A stretch of 60,611 bases of DNA from an uncultured Prevotellaceae bacterium (GCA_900314655.1 OMWC01000021.1:1-60611), one strand, 5' to 3'. Counted from the first letter of the stretch, positions 34,100 through 44,122 are shown. Program-made: numbers and translations. The notes: generated by a model from the letters alone, not told the origin.

Positions 34100-34909
34100 T
34101 CAAGGCTTCACCTCAGACGTCTGATAGACACATTCATAGCGTGCCACGCCTGCTGCCCAGAAACATCCCAGGCAACCGCCCGAGATGTTGGAAACAGGAT
34201 TGGAAGAACTGCGGCCCGAAAGCTGGAGGGCATAGAGATAATCGTAGGTGACGCGGTCGATAGAGGCCAGTTCCACGGTTATCTTATCGCCATCATAGAG
34301 GATGTTGTCATGGTCTTCGGGCTTGTTCTCCTCGGCCGATTTCTCGCTCATACAGCCGAGCACCTGCTGGATTTCACCGCCCGGATTCAGGATGTCGCGG
34401 ATGACCGTCCAGCGATAGGATTCGTCGTTGCGATACACATTCATGTAATAATAGTTCTCTTCGTCAGGCGTATCGAGAAAACGGAGGTCGGCCATCACGA
34501 TGCGCATGCCCACCATTTCCTGCCATTGGAAGTGGAACGAACTGATGACCGGGGGATGTGGCATGGTGGACTGAGCCGTGAAATGCTGGTCGCCGTTCCA
34601 GATGTCCAGCCGATAGGTCTTGCCGGGCTCCCCCTTGAAGGAACTCTGGTAATGGCCGTATTTCCGGTAAACGAGCGGGGAAGAGTGGCCGTCGTCCAAT
34701 GAGGTGATGACGACGCGGGCACCTTTCACGGGCGATGCCCCGTCGGGATAAGCCATCTCCATCGTTGAACTGAGGCGCACGTCGCAACCGCCGTCCGTGA
34801 TGCCTCCCTCTACGACCAGCATCGGTTCTATCTCATGGTAGTCGATGTGGATGTCTTTCTCGCAGGAAGCGAGGGCCAGGAGGACGAAGAGTAGATAACT
34901 TTTCTTCAT
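34100..34909 (-). CDS. DUF4249 lipoprotein
   Basis: The 269-residue product begins MKKSYLLFVLLALASC, a lipoprotein signal with the Cys at residue 16. The next segment EPMLVVEGGITDGGCDVRLSS and the PGKTYRLDI strand fit DUF4249, a beta-rich family paired with TonB receptors in Bacteroidota. It starts four bases after the receptor stop codon at 34914, so the two are translationally close and probably work together at the outer membrane, in the manner of a surface ligand-binding partner. Confidence 0.85.
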   Translation of the reverse strand: MKKSYLLFVLLALASCEKDIHIDYHEIEPMLVVEGGITDGGCDVRLSSTMEMAYPDGASPVKGARVVITSLDDGHSSPLVYRKYGHYQSSFKGEPGKTYRLDIWNGDQHFTAQSTMPHPPVISSFHFQWQEMVGMRIVMADLRFLDTPDEENYYYMNVYRNDESYRWTVIRDILNPGGEIQQVLGCMSEKSAEENKPEDHDNILYDGDKITVELASIDRVTYDYLYALQLSGRSSSNPVSNISGGCLGCFWAAGVARYECVYQTSEVKP

Positions 34910-34913
34910 ACGT

Positions 34914-37019
34914 TCAGAATTGGTAAGAGAGTGAAATACTGGGCAGAATGCCGAACATGCTGTACTGCGTGGCCCTGGTTCCCGTGGGTTCCTGACGGTC
35001 TTCCTGGAAGACGATGATGAACGGGTTGTAGTGGTTGTAGGCGTTATACACGCCAAACGTCCACTCGCGGGAAATCTTTCCGCCTTTGAGTTTCTTGTGC
35101 CATCGGGCCGAGAGGTCCAGACGGTGGTTGGCGGGTTCCCTGTAGCCGTTGCGCTCAGCATAGTAATAATACACGTTGCCCGTCATTTCATACTTTGCAC
35201 TCGGAGCGGTGAAGGCCCTTCCGGTGTTGTAGGTCCATGTGGCGGAAAGGTCCCATTTGTCGTTCAGGGCATAGATACCCACGATGGCGACATCATGGCG
35301 CCGGTCGTTGCTGGCCGTGTACCAGCGGCCGCCATTGATGCCGGGAATCTTGTTCTCGCTCCAGGCAAGGGTATAAGAGAGCCATCCCGTCAGCTTTCCG
35401 ATGTTCTTATGCAGACAGAACTCTGCACCATAGGCTCTTCCGTTGCCCGGCAGGATGATGCGTTCAACCTCTATTTCGGAGTTGAAGCTCTTGCCGTCCT
35501 TATAGTCGAGCACATGCTCCACCTTTTTATAATAGCCCTCCAGAGTCAGATCCCAATGGCGGTCTTTCGTCATCAGATGAAGTCCGGCACTCCACTGGTT
35601 GGCAATCTGGGGCTGAAGCAGATTACTGCTGGCCGTGAAGCGGTCGAAAGGCGTGGAAGCCGACTGGTTGCGCAGGGCATGGATGTTTTGTGCCGTGCGG
35701 CTGTAGCCTGCCTTCAGGCCTATCTGGTCGTTGACGGTGAGGTTCATGCTCAATCGCGGTTCCAGCGTGAGCCAGGTCTTCACGTTGTGCCATTTGCCGG
35801 GGTCGAACCGCTCGGTTATCATGCCGCCGTCGTCCAACTGGTAGTAGTCGGCACCGCCCAAGGCCGTGAAACTGTTAAGTCGCAGGCCTGCCAGCACCTT
35901 CAGTTTCTTGCCGATGCTGATGAGATCGCTCACCCACACGTTGTTTTCCCACGACGGACGTTTCTCGCACTGGTTATTGAACTGCAGCTTCCATTCGGCA
36001 GATTTCAGACTGATGAGCATCGACTGCAGTCCTGTTTCCAGCTGATGACTCCGTCCGAGACTGAAAGTAAAGTTCTGGCGCAGGCCTCCCTGCCGGATAA
36101 AACCCGTGAACGACAGGTCCCACCCCATCACATCGAGCGACACATCGGTATCGAAATGCGAGAATATCAGGGAGGTGTTGGATATGGCATTGTTGCCCAG
36201 ACGACTCACCCACTTCCCTGTAGCCACCATGTTTTTCCATTTAATCATCATCAGGTCTTCCACGCCCATCTTGTCGCGACTGGCAAGAAACGAAACGAAT
36301 ATCTGATTGCGGGGATTGAGGTTGAAACTCAACTTCGCATTGAGGTCGTAGAAATAGAGCGTGTTATCCTTGAAATCCTCCATGCTCCTCATCATGGCGT
36401 CCATGTAAGAACGGCGTGCCGAAAGCATGAACGACAGTTTCTGGGGCACGATGGGGGCTTCGACGCTGAGTTTCGAAGAAAGCAGCCCCACCGTGGCATT
36501 GCCGTGAAGGCGATCCATACTGCCTGAGCGCGTGGCGATATTCATCACCGCCGAGGTGGCCCCTCCGAACTGTGCGGGAATCAATCCTTTATAAAGGGCT
36601 GCCGAACCGATCACGTTATCATTAAAGGCAGAAATGAGTCCCATGAGATGGCCTACGTTATAAATCGGCGCATCATCGAGCAGGATGCTGTTCTGCGATG
36701 ACGTTCCGCCCCGTACCTGAAAGCCGCTCGTGGCCTCGCTCTCGGATTTCACGCCCGGCAACAGCTGCACGGATCGCATGATGTCGTGCTCACCGAAGAA
36801 TGCAGGCAAGCGCTGCACCTCGCTCATCTGGACCTGCTCAACGCCAATCTGCACCTGTTCGAAGCGCTGACGGGCAGAGCGCGTAGTGACCACCACCTCG
36901 TCGAGCTGTTCTCCCTGCAAGGTGTCGGGCTGTTCCTTTTGGGCCTTGGCCGTTTGAACCGCCAGCAGCATGCTGACTGCCAATATGAACTTCGTGAGTA
37001 TTTCTCCGTGCCTCTTCAT
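34914..37019 (-). CDS. TonB-dependent outer-membrane receptor with DUF4249 partner
   Basis: The 701-residue product has a signal peptide (cleavage near TAKAQ), then LDEVVVTTRSARQRFEQ, a plug domain (GVKSESEATSGFQVRGGTS, ILLDDAPIYN) and a barrel ending PSISLSYQF. There is no SusC-type N-terminal beta-sandwich domain here, so it is a compact version of the DUF4249-linked receptors. The minus-7 word TACCTTTG (minus strand, 37028-37035) ends only nine bases before the ATG, leaving a leader of almost zero length. The ligand is unknown. Confidence 0.88.
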   Translation of the reverse strand: MKRHGEILTKFILAVSMLLAVQTAKAQKEQPDTLQGEQLDEVVVTTRSARQRFEQVQIGVEQVQMSEVQRLPAFFGEHDIMRSVQLLPGVKSESEATSGFQVRGGTSSQNSILLDDAPIYNVGHLMGLISAFNDNVIGSAALYKGLIPAQFGGATSAVMNIATRSGSMDRLHGNATVGLLSSKLSVEAPIVPQKLSFMLSARRSYMDAMMRSMEDFKDNTLYFYDLNAKLSFNLNPRNQIFVSFLASRDKMGVEDLMMIKWKNMVATGKWVSRLGNNAISNTSLIFSHFDTDVSLDVMGWDLSFTGFIRQGGLRQNFTFSLGRSHQLETGLQSMLISLKSAEWKLQFNNQCEKRPSWENNVWVSDLISIGKKLKVLAGLRLNSFTALGGADYYQLDDGGMITERFDPGKWHNVKTWLTLEPRLSMNLTVNDQIGLKAGYSRTAQNIHALRNQSASTPFDRFTASSNLLQPQIANQWSAGLHLMTKDRHWDLTLEGYYKKVEHVLDYKDGKSFNSEIEVERIILPGNGRAYGAEFCLHKNIGKLTGWLSYTLAWSENKIPGINGGRWYTASNDRRHDVAIVGIYALNDKWDLSATWTYNTGRAFTAPSAKYEMTGNVYYYYAERNGYREPANHRLDLSARWHKKLKGGKISREWTFGVYNAYNHYNPFIIVFQEDRQEPTGTRATQYSMFGILPSISLSYQF

Positions 37020-37027
37020 TCAGCCGA

Positions 37028-37085
37028 CAAAGGTAAAGAATATTTTCGATTTTCTTGCTTTTGTGCTCGCTAAATCGTATCTTTG
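37028..37085. promoter_or_regulatory. Divergent promoters for the TonB receptor and aguA
   Basis: CAAAGGTA at 37028-37035 is the minus-strand TACCTTTG word; TATCTTTG at 37078-37085 is the plus-strand word, 11 bases before ATG 37096. Both predict very short 5' leaders. Confidence 0.65.
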
Positions 37086-37095
37086 TGCCCAAATT

Positions 37096-38124
37096 ATGGA
37101 AGAGACAAGAAACATACTGAGAATGCCCGCTGAATGGGAGCCGCAGGCTTTCATCCAACTGACGTGGCCCCACCGGGATACCGACTGGCTGCCCATTCTG
37201 GATGAAATCACGGAGACTTACCTGGAAATGGCCGATGCCATCACGCTGCGGGAGCCGCTGCTCATTGTGCACCCACGACCTGAAGAGGTGAAGCCGATGC
37301 TCGCCGCCAGACTCAGCGAACAGCAGATGAAGCGGATCACGTTCTTCGCCTGCGAGACCAACGACACCTGGGCTCGCGACCACGGGTTTATCAGCTTGAC
37401 AGAGAAGAGAGAGAAGCTTTTCCTGCTGGATTTCTGCTTCAACGGCTGGGGCGAGAAATTCGAAGCCCAGCTGGATAATGCCATCAACGCAAAGCTGTTC
37501 CGTATGTTGCCGTGCCACGGCAACACCCCCGCCTACGAAAACCATCTCGACTTCGTGCTCGAAGGCGGCTCCATAGAGAGCGATGGCGAGGGAACCATCT
37601 TCACCACGCGCTGCTGCCTGCTGGCTCCTCACCGCAACCAGCCGCTCCATGAAACGGAAATAGAAGCAGAACTGAAGCGCCGCCTCCATGCCCAGCGCAT
37701 TGTATGGCTGGACGCCGAACCCATGCCCGGCGACGATACCGACGGACATATCGACACGATTGTGCGCACGGCTCCCAGCCACACCTTATTATATAATGAA
37801 GACCAGAAGATGAAGGAGCAACTGAAAGAATTGCGGACGCTGGACGGCAAGCCCTACCGGCTGCTGGAACTGCCCCTACCCTCGCCCATCTACGACGAAG
37901 ACGGGGAACAGCTTCCCGCCACATACGCCAACTTCCTGATTCTGAACGGAGCAGTATTGGTGCCCACCTACCAACAGCCGGAAAACGATGCCAAAGCCAT
38001 CAGCATCATCCAAAGCGCCTTCCCCGACCGCGAGATGGTGGCCATAGACAGCCGCTCCATCATCAAACAGCACGGCAGCATCCATTGCTGCACGATGCAG
38101 TTCCCGCTTTTAAATGAAGAATGA
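37096..38124 (+). CDS. aguA: Agmatine deiminase
   Basis: The 342-residue product has the agmatine/peptidyl-arginine deiminase motifs: NDTWARDHG (about residues 90-98), the catalytic His in TDGHIDTIVR (~215-224) and the nucleophile Cys in GSIHCCTMQFP near the C-terminus. It converts agmatine to N-carbamoylputrescine and ammonia. ATG 37096 is chosen because the promoter word ends 11 bases before it. The next gene encodes the following enzyme of the pathway, which supports agmatine as the substrate over peptidyl-arginine. Confidence 0.9.
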   Translation: MEETRNILRMPAEWEPQAFIQLTWPHRDTDWLPILDEITETYLEMADAITLREPLLIVHPRPEEVKPMLAARLSEQQMKRITFFACETNDTWARDHGFISLTEKREKLFLLDFCFNGWGEKFEAQLDNAINAKLFRMLPCHGNTPAYENHLDFVLEGGSIESDGEGTIFTTRCCLLAPHRNQPLHETEIEAELKRRLHAQRIVWLDAEPMPGDDTDGHIDTIVRTAPSHTLLYNEDQKMKEQLKELRTLDGKPYRLLELPLPSPIYDEDGEQLPATYANFLILNGAVLVPTYQQPENDAKAISIIQSAFPDREMVAIDSRSIIKQHGSIHCCTMQFPLLNEE

Positions 38125-38168
38125 AGAGTGAAGAGTGAAGAATCTCGTTATAACGTTATAACGTCATA
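38121..38168. repeat. GAAGAGT words and a TTATAACG palindrome between aguA and aguB
   Basis: GAAGAATGAAGAGTGAAGAG is followed by CGTTATAACGTTATAACG, a perfect palindrome (38146-38163), and CGTCATACCGTC. The first words also appear in the 15980-16003 gap. This is spacer repeat DNA inside an operon. Confidence 0.6.
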
Positions 38169-38188
38169 CCGTCAAAAACAAAAAGAAT

Positions 38189-39073
38189 ATGAGAACAATA
38201 AAGATTGGCATACTGCAACAGCACAACGTGGCTGACCGCACGGACAACATGATGCGACTGGCAAAGGGCATTGAGGACCTGGCCAAACGTGGCGCACAGC
38301 TCATCGTGCTCCAAGAGTTGCACAACTCCCTCTACTTCTGCCAGGTGGAGAACGTCAACAACTTCGATCTTGCCGAACCCATCCCCGGTCCTTCCACGGG
38401 ATTCTATGGAGAACTGGCCAAGCAGTTCGGAGTGGTCATCGTGACCTCGCTGTTCGAAAAACGCGCGCCCGGCCTCTACCACAATACCGCTGTGGTGATT
38501 GAGAAAGACGGCAGCATAGCCGACAAATACCGCAAGATGCACATTCCCGACGATCCCGCCTACTACGAGAAGTTCTACTTCACACCCGGCGACCTCGGTT
38601 TCCATCCTATTCAGACGAGCGTCGGAAAACTGGGCGTCCTCGTCTGCTGGGACCAATGGTATCCCGAGGCTGCACGCCTGATGGCCCTGCAGGGAGCGGA
38701 GATGCTCATCTACCCCACCGCCATCGGGTATGCCGACGAAGATACGCCCGACGAACAACAACGCCAGCGCGAAGCATGGACCACCGTGATGCGCGGACAT
38801 GCCGTGGCCAACGGACTTCCCGTTATTGCCGTCAACCGCGTGGGCTTTGAGCCAGGCCCCAGCAAGCAGACGCCGGGCATACAATTCTGGGGTTCATCCT
38901 TCATTGCCGGACCGCAGGGCGAACTCTTCTACCGCGCTTCGGAAAAGGAAGAAGAATCACTCGTGGTGGAACTCGACTTGGAGCGCTCGGAGAATGTGCG
39001 CCGCTGGTGGCCATTCCTACGCGACCGCCGCATCGACGAATACACAGAAATCACAAAGCGCTTCATCGATTGA
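38189..39073 (+). CDS. aguB: N-carbamoylputrescine amidase
   Basis: The 294-residue product is a nitrilase-superfamily amidohydrolase with the Glu-Lys-Cys triad in place: QELHNSLYF (Glu, ~43), KYRKMHIPDD (Lys, ~116) and VLVCWDQWYPEA (Cys, ~152). The segment RQREAWTTVMRGHAVANGLP is typical of AguB. It converts N-carbamoylputrescine to putrescine, CO2 and ammonia, completing the agmatine route begun by aguA 64 bases upstream. The stop codon lies inside a bidirectional terminator hairpin. Confidence 0.92.
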   Translation: MRTIKIGILQQHNVADRTDNMMRLAKGIEDLAKRGAQLIVLQELHNSLYFCQVENVNNFDLAEPIPGPSTGFYGELAKQFGVVIVTSLFEKRAPGLYHNTAVVIEKDGSIADKYRKMHIPDDPAYYEKFYFTPGDLGFHPIQTSVGKLGVLVCWDQWYPEAARLMALQGAEMLIYPTAIGYADEDTPDEQQRQREAWTTVMRGHAVANGLPVIAVNRVGFEPGPSKQTPGIQFWGSSFIAGPQGELFYRASEKEEESLVVELDLERSENVRRWWPFLRDRRIDEYTEITKRFID

Positions 39074-39090
39074 TGAAGCGCTTTGCTTTT
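39055..39090. terminator. Bidirectional terminator between aguB and the AmpG-like gene
   Basis: AAAGCGCTTCATC (39055-39067) pairs with GATGAAGCGCTTT (39072-39084), then GCTTTT follows. It includes the last codons of aguB and lies just after the convergent transporter gene ending at 39089. Confidence 0.8.
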
Positions 39091-40369
39091 ATTCCTGTCG
39101 TTTTCCGAATTCAGGATCAATCTTTATGAAATAGGTAACGATAAACGTGATCAGGCACAATCCCATCACGATGATGAAGAACGTGCGGTAGCCAACAGCA
39201 TCCTTCAGCCATCCCGAAACCATTCCGGGGAGCATCAGTCCCAAATAGCTGATACCCGTGCAGATGGCATAATGGGAAGTCTTGAACTCGCCCTGCGCGA
39301 TATAGAGCATATAGAGGGTGAGAGCCGTGAAGCCAAGGCCGTAGCCAAACTGTTCCACGAAGATGCAGCTACTGATGAGCACCAGGTTGGAAGGCATGAC
39401 ATAGCTCAGATAGACATAGACGATGTCGGGGAGCGTAATGGCGCAGACAAAGGGCCACAGCCACTTCTTCAATCCGTCGCGGCTGGCAAGCATGCCGCCC
39501 AGAATACCGCCGAGCATCAGTCCGATAACGCCCACCGTGCCGTAGGCAAAGCTGAACTCCTGCGGCGAAAGTCCTAATCCGCCGGCACTGCCTGGACGCA
39601 TCAGGAAGGTGGTGCTCATCTTGCCGAGCATGGCTTCGGGGAAACGATAGAAAAGCAAGAAGAGCAGCGCGAAAAGCATCGGCTTGGCTGGCATCTTGTG
39701 GATGAATGTCCGGGCCATTTCCACGAATCCGTTCCACACCTCGCGGGGAGTAGTATTCTCACGTCGCTTGTCGGCAGCAGGCCGCGGCATGATATAAGCG
39801 TGATAGAGCCAAAGGGCGATGAACACGCCGGCAACGCCATAGAACACCAGGCTCCATGTGAAGGCGGTGCGATGGCGGAACATCAGTTGCAGCTGTCCTG
39901 CGATATAGACGAGTACCACATTGCCGAAGATGACGGCCACGCGATAGAACAGATTGCGGATGCCCACAAACCAAGCCTGGTCGTGCTCCGAAAGTTCCAG
40001 CATATAGAAACCGTCGGCGGCAATGTCGTGAGTGGCACTTGAGAAAGCCATCAGGAAGAAGAAGAACATCGTGCCCTGAAACCAGAACGAGGCATTCAGC
40101 GTGAAAGCCACGCCCGCAAGCGAGGCTCCGATGAGCAGCTGCATCGTAATAACCCACCAGCGCTTGGTCTTATACAGATCCACGAACGGACTCCACAGGG
40201 GCTTGATAATCCACGGCAGATTGAGCCAGCTGGTATAGAGGGCCAGTTCGGTATCGGTCATGCCCAGTTGCATATACATGATGACAGCCACAACGGTGAC
40301 CAACACGTTGGGCACGCCCTCGGCAAAATAGAGAGTTGGAATCCAACTCCAGGGATTTCTCTTTTTCAT
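39089..40369 (-). CDS. MFS transporter, AmpG-like muropeptide permease
   Basis: The 426-residue product has about 12 membrane helices. The start PWSWIPTLYFAEGVPNVLV and FSSATHDIAADGFYMLEL (about residues 110-127) are strongly reminiscent of AmpG, the inner-membrane importer of anhydromuropeptides; EQFGYGLGFTAL is in the second half. In Bacteroidota such proteins recycle peptidoglycan fragments. The next upstream gene carries a SpoIID amidase-enhancer-like domain and ends four bases before this start codon, so a shared cell-wall context is possible. Confidence 0.82.
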   Translation of the reverse strand: MKKRNPWSWIPTLYFAEGVPNVLVTVVAVIMYMQLGMTDTELALYTSWLNLPWIIKPLWSPFVDLYKTKRWWVITMQLLIGASLAGVAFTLNASFWFQGTMFFFFLMAFSSATHDIAADGFYMLELSEHDQAWFVGIRNLFYRVAVIFGNVVLVYIAGQLQLMFRHRTAFTWSLVFYGVAGVFIALWLYHAYIMPRPAADKRRENTTPREVWNGFVEMARTFIHKMPAKPMLFALLFLLFYRFPEAMLGKMSTTFLMRPGSAGGLGLSPQEFSFAYGTVGVIGLMLGGILGGMLASRDGLKKWLWPFVCAITLPDIVYVYLSYVMPSNLVLISSCIFVEQFGYGLGFTALTLYMLYIAQGEFKTSHYAICTGISYLGLMLPGMVSGWLKDAVGYRTFFIIVMGLCLITFIVTYFIKIDPEFGKRQE

Positions 40370-40372
40370 TCC

Positions 40373-43300
40373 TTATTTATAGATAGTCTTGATTTCAGCA
40401 TTCTGATAATAGTGAAGCAGGATCTTGTCGTAGCCATAGCCGCGCTCTCCCATCACGGCAGCACCTATCTGGCAAAGTCCCACGCCATGGCCCCAGCCTT
40501 TTCCGTGGAGGATGAAGCGTTGGGGAACGCCGTTGACGAACTTCTCGCTCTTCACGTCGAAGGCGCTGCTCAGCAGATGGGTCTCGGAGAGTGCACGGCG
40601 AATTTCGAGTTCCTTGCCAATGGTGAACTGACACTTGGTGCCCACGATCTTCAGTTTCCAGATACGTCCGCTCTTGCCGCGCTCCAGAGGTTCCAGCGAA
40701 ACAATCTCGCCGAAGTCCATCTTCAGGTTGTTCTCCAACAGCGCGCGGAGCTCTTCCTGCGTGTATTCCACCGTCCAGCGATAGAAATCCTGCGTCTCCT
40801 GATCGTAGTCGTTGAGCACCTGCCGCAAGACGGCCGCGTCCTTCGTATCACAGAAGTCGTGGTCCATGCCCACGGCTCGGTCCTTGATACTCACCAGATA
40901 GGGCTTGGGCGTGTCTTCCCAACAGAACTGGAACTCCTCCGTGACGCCCCCGCAACACTTAGAGAAGCGGGCGTCGCAAATCTCATCGCCATACATCAGG
41001 ATTTGTCCGCGCGTGGCACGGATGGCTTCGGCCACATGCTGGTTGGTCTGTTTCGTGATGCCCTGATAGCGCTGGCAATGGTCGTCGGCACAGACGTCGA
41101 AGATGGTATGGTCTTCGCGGTCGTACCAGCGGATGAGCTCGTTCTCTTTCTTCGTAAACGAGAAGAAGTTGTTGGCACCATTGCTGAATTGCTTGCGCTT
41201 CTCCATCTGGGCCAGAAGCCATGAACGGCTGATGACGGCATGGGCTTTCAGGAACTCCAGGGATGACGTGGCACTCATCTCACTCGATATGACACTCGTC
41301 AGATAGGCTTCTACGGGCAGTTCGTTGATGGCGCATATCTTGTCCTCTTCCACCACCAGCCGGAGCATGCCCTGGAAGGTCTGCGTCTCCTTGCGCTCCC
41401 AATGGAAGTTCACGCCGATGGTCACATTCTCGAGCGAGAATGACGAATCCTTGCTCTCGGGCTTGAACTTCAGGTCGCGATAGAGGTTTCCGTTCCAAAG
41501 GATTCCGCCTTCCGAGAACTCCACGGTCTGCTGTCCGGTGATGCTTTCGCCCTTGGCCATATAGGATTTGTTGAGGGTGAAGACTATCTTCCCGGCACTC
41601 ACGATGCCGACGGTGACCGTGGGTTCCTGCTTCAGCAGCAGCGACTCCTTCTTGACGCCGTCGTTCTGGCAACGGATATTCTTTATCACCTGGGTCACTT
41701 CCTGCTCATCAAGGCTCACCTCTTTCAGGATGGCTACGGCCTGTTGGGGCGTGATCCGCTCGAAGTCTTTCTTGCGGGGCGTGATGATCAGTCCTGCCAT
41801 ATCGAGTGCACCCGGCGAGATAAGCATCTGCTGCTCGCCTTCGGCACTATAGCAGGCAGGACGATGGTGCTTGCGAAGGAACACCACGGAGAGGTAGTCT
41901 TCCTTTTCGCGCCAGCTCACGATATTCATCATAGGCTCGGGATCGGTCTGCGGCAAAGCGCGATAGACGGTGCCGAAGAGCTGTTCGTCGTGCTCGCGGC
42001 TGCGGCTCTTGATGAGCAATGCCGGAGCCGGGTATTCGGCGATGTGCCAGATGCCTTCGTTCTCGTTGAGCAGATACACCTCCTGGAGGTTACGGCTCAG
42101 TCGCTGCCATTGCTGCTGCAAGGGGAGCATTCCGCTCGTTCCAGCCTGGAAATGCATGTGGTCGGGGGCGCTGGCGCCACACTTCGGACCATTGTAGAAG
42201 ACCATTAGGTCGGGATAAGTGCCCAGCAGCTTATGGATTTCGCCGTAGTGGCTCAGGATGGCTTGCGGCTTATGCTCCTTGCGGGGGATGGTATAGTGGG
42301 TAGGCAGGATGGGGAACGGATTGACCAACAGTTCGTATTTGTGGTCCACCGACTTCTTCATCTGCAATTCGGGACGGTTCTGCTGACACAGGAAACAGGG
42401 ACGCGCAGCCAATGCCTTGCGGTCGATCTTGGCTCCCGTGGAACGGATGCGGGCAGGATTGAACTGCACGCTGAGCGTAGTTTCGCCCAGCGGCAAGTCG
42501 CGCGTCTCCACCTGATGCAGGTCGCGGAAGTGGAGCCGGGCGTCTTCCCAGGTCTCCAGCTGGCGCACGAAGAAGCGCGAAAGACTGTCGGAAGCCATCA
42601 TATCGCCCTTTCCGCTCACTATTCGCTGGCGTGCGCTGATTTCCATCGTGCGCAGGCGGTCCTTGTAGAGATTGTTGGCGTTCACCTTTTCTATGGAAAG
42701 TGCAGCATCGCTGTTGCCTCCCCATCTGCGGCATAGATAGAGCTCGTCGAAGATGCGCCCTATGCGGTAGCTGCGGCTGAAGGCCAGTCCGAGGGCGTAG
42801 TCTTCGCCATAGCTGGTGTTGGGGAACTTAATCTGGCGCAGCAGCGGGGTGAAGAAAGCACGCGGCGCTCCCAGTCCGTTGATGCGAAGGGCATTGTTGG
42901 GGCCGTTCTCGTCGGTCCATTCGGCGTGGCTGATAAGGCCTGGAGGCAGGGTGTTGAGCTCAAAGTCGCACATGCGGTAGGAGCCGATGATCATGGCCGC
43001 CTTCTGCTTATGGAAGGCATCCACGATGCGCTGAAGCGTAGAGGGTGAGGAATAGAGGTCGTCGCTGTCCAGCTGAACGGCAAAGCGCCCGCAATGTTCG
43101 TCATGCACGGCCACATTCCAGCAGCCGCCAATGCCAAGGTCGGTGCGCTCAGGGACAATCACCACCAGCGGGTTCCGCTTGTCGGCATTCGACGCTGACA
43201 TACCGGACAGGATCTCGCCCGTGCGGTCGGTGGAGTGGTTATTCACCACGATTACGTTGAACGGGAAATTGGTTTTCTGCTCCAGGGCGCTTTTCACGGC

Positions 43301-44122
43301 GTCGGCTATCGTTTTCTCGCGGTTGAAGACGGGAATGATGACCGAGGCTTCATAGGCAAATTCCTGCTCGTTGAAGTCGGGCTTCAGGTAGTTGTTCGTA
43401 TCCACCAGGGCACCGATGGCCTTCAGATGGGCCGTGGCTGCCGATTCCATCTCTATCTGCACCTCGCGGTTGGCGGGGTTCACGTAGTCGAACTGCTTTA
43501 CGCCGCTGGCGCGGAGGTCGCTCTCTTCCTCGGTGTAGAGGAATTCATTCAGGTGGAACAGGCTGCCCTTGCGACTCAGGAACAGGCGCAGGGCATAGAG
43601 GCCGGCATACTGATAGCCCATCTGGGGCATCTCCTGCGCATACTGATGCAGGAGCGACGAACGGATGAGCATCAGGCTTCCGAAGTCGAAATCGTCGCGG
43701 ATGGAGCCTGGCTGGTAGTCGATGACGGGATGCGCCACACGCGTTCTGACGGACTTGCCGTCACGCTCCTCGCGGTGCTCTTCATAGCGGTCGCCATAGA
43801 CCAGGGCGGCATCCGTGTCGGAAGCCACGCGCACCATGCGCACGGTGGTGTAGAGGCCCAGCAGCAAAGGGGTGTCCTTGGTGTAGAGCAACACGAAGTC
43901 TGCCGTCACCTGGCGTTCTATCTCCCGGATGGTGGCCTCCGACTGCACGCGGTCGATGACCACAAACGAGCAGTTGGCCGGTGCCTCGTTCTGGGCAGCC
44001 ATCTCGCTGCTCACCATCAGAAATATATGATGTATCATTCGCGCGCCCCGCATCTGCTGGATGGTGGATTCCATCTCCGCAAGATCCTTGCAGGGCAGAA
44101 AACAGTCAATCTTTTCTCTCAT
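40373..44122 (-). CDS. Glycosyltransferase - DUF4922 (HIT-like) - SpoIID fusion
   Basis: The 1249-residue product joins three modules. Residues ~1-240 are a GT-A-like region, and ~259-480 a GT2 fold with ASVIIPVFNREKTI and QLDSDDLYSS (metal-binding DxD). Residues ~560-860 are DUF4922, with the HIT-type HMHFQ motif at ~654 and a CFLCQQNRPE Cys pair nearby. From ~920 a SpoIID/LytB domain follows: VEAYLTSVISSEM, KAHAVISRSW, CCGGVTEEFQ and GWGHGVGLCQIGA. No signal peptide is present although SpoIID domains normally act on peptidoglycan outside. ATG 44122 is chosen because TATCTTTG (minus strand, 44145-44152) lies just upstream. The combined role is unknown. Confidence 0.85.
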   Translation of the reverse strand: MREKIDCFLPCKDLAEMESTIQQMRGARMIHHIFLMVSSEMAAQNEAPANCSFVVIDRVQSEATIREIERQVTADFVLLYTKDTPLLLGLYTTVRMVRVASDTDAALVYGDRYEEHREERDGKSVRTRVAHPVIDYQPGSIRDDFDFGSLMLIRSSLLHQYAQEMPQMGYQYAGLYALRLFLSRKGSLFHLNEFLYTEEESDLRASGVKQFDYVNPANREVQIEMESAATAHLKAIGALVDTNNYLKPDFNEQEFAYEASVIIPVFNREKTIADAVKSALEQKTNFPFNVIVVNNHSTDRTGEILSGMSASNADKRNPLVVIVPERTDLGIGGCWNVAVHDEHCGRFAVQLDSDDLYSSPSTLQRIVDAFHKQKAAMIIGSYRMCDFELNTLPPGLISHAEWTDENGPNNALRINGLGAPRAFFTPLLRQIKFPNTSYGEDYALGLAFSRSYRIGRIFDELYLCRRWGGNSDAALSIEKVNANNLYKDRLRTMEISARQRIVSGKGDMMASDSLSRFFVRQLETWEDARLHFRDLHQVETRDLPLGETTLSVQFNPARIRSTGAKIDRKALAARPCFLCQQNRPELQMKKSVDHKYELLVNPFPILPTHYTIPRKEHKPQAILSHYGEIHKLLGTYPDLMVFYNGPKCGASAPDHMHFQAGTSGMLPLQQQWQRLSRNLQEVYLLNENEGIWHIAEYPAPALLIKSRSREHDEQLFGTVYRALPQTDPEPMMNIVSWREKEDYLSVVFLRKHHRPACYSAEGEQQMLISPGALDMAGLIITPRKKDFERITPQQAVAILKEVSLDEQEVTQVIKNIRCQNDGVKKESLLLKQEPTVTVGIVSAGKIVFTLNKSYMAKGESITGQQTVEFSEGGILWNGNLYRDLKFKPESKDSSFSLENVTIGVNFHWERKETQTFQGMLRLVVEEDKICAINELPVEAYLTSVISSEMSATSSLEFLKAHAVISRSWLLAQMEKRKQFSNGANNFFSFTKKENELIRWYDREDHTIFDVCADDHCQRYQGITKQTNQHVAEAIRATRGQILMYGDEICDARFSKCCGGVTEEFQFCWEDTPKPYLVSIKDRAVGMDHDFCDTKDAAVLRQVLNDYDQETQDFYRWTVEYTQEELRALLENNLKMDFGEIVSLEPLERGKSGRIWKLKIVGTKCQFTIGKELEIRRALSETHLLSSAFDVKSEKFVNGVPQRFILHGKGWGHGVGLCQIGAAVMGERGYGYDKILLHYYQNAEIKTIYK

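Noticed and set aside
35031..36527. 498-residue open frame opposite the second TonB receptor
   Set aside because: It is antisense to a clear gene, with no start signals or family motifs.
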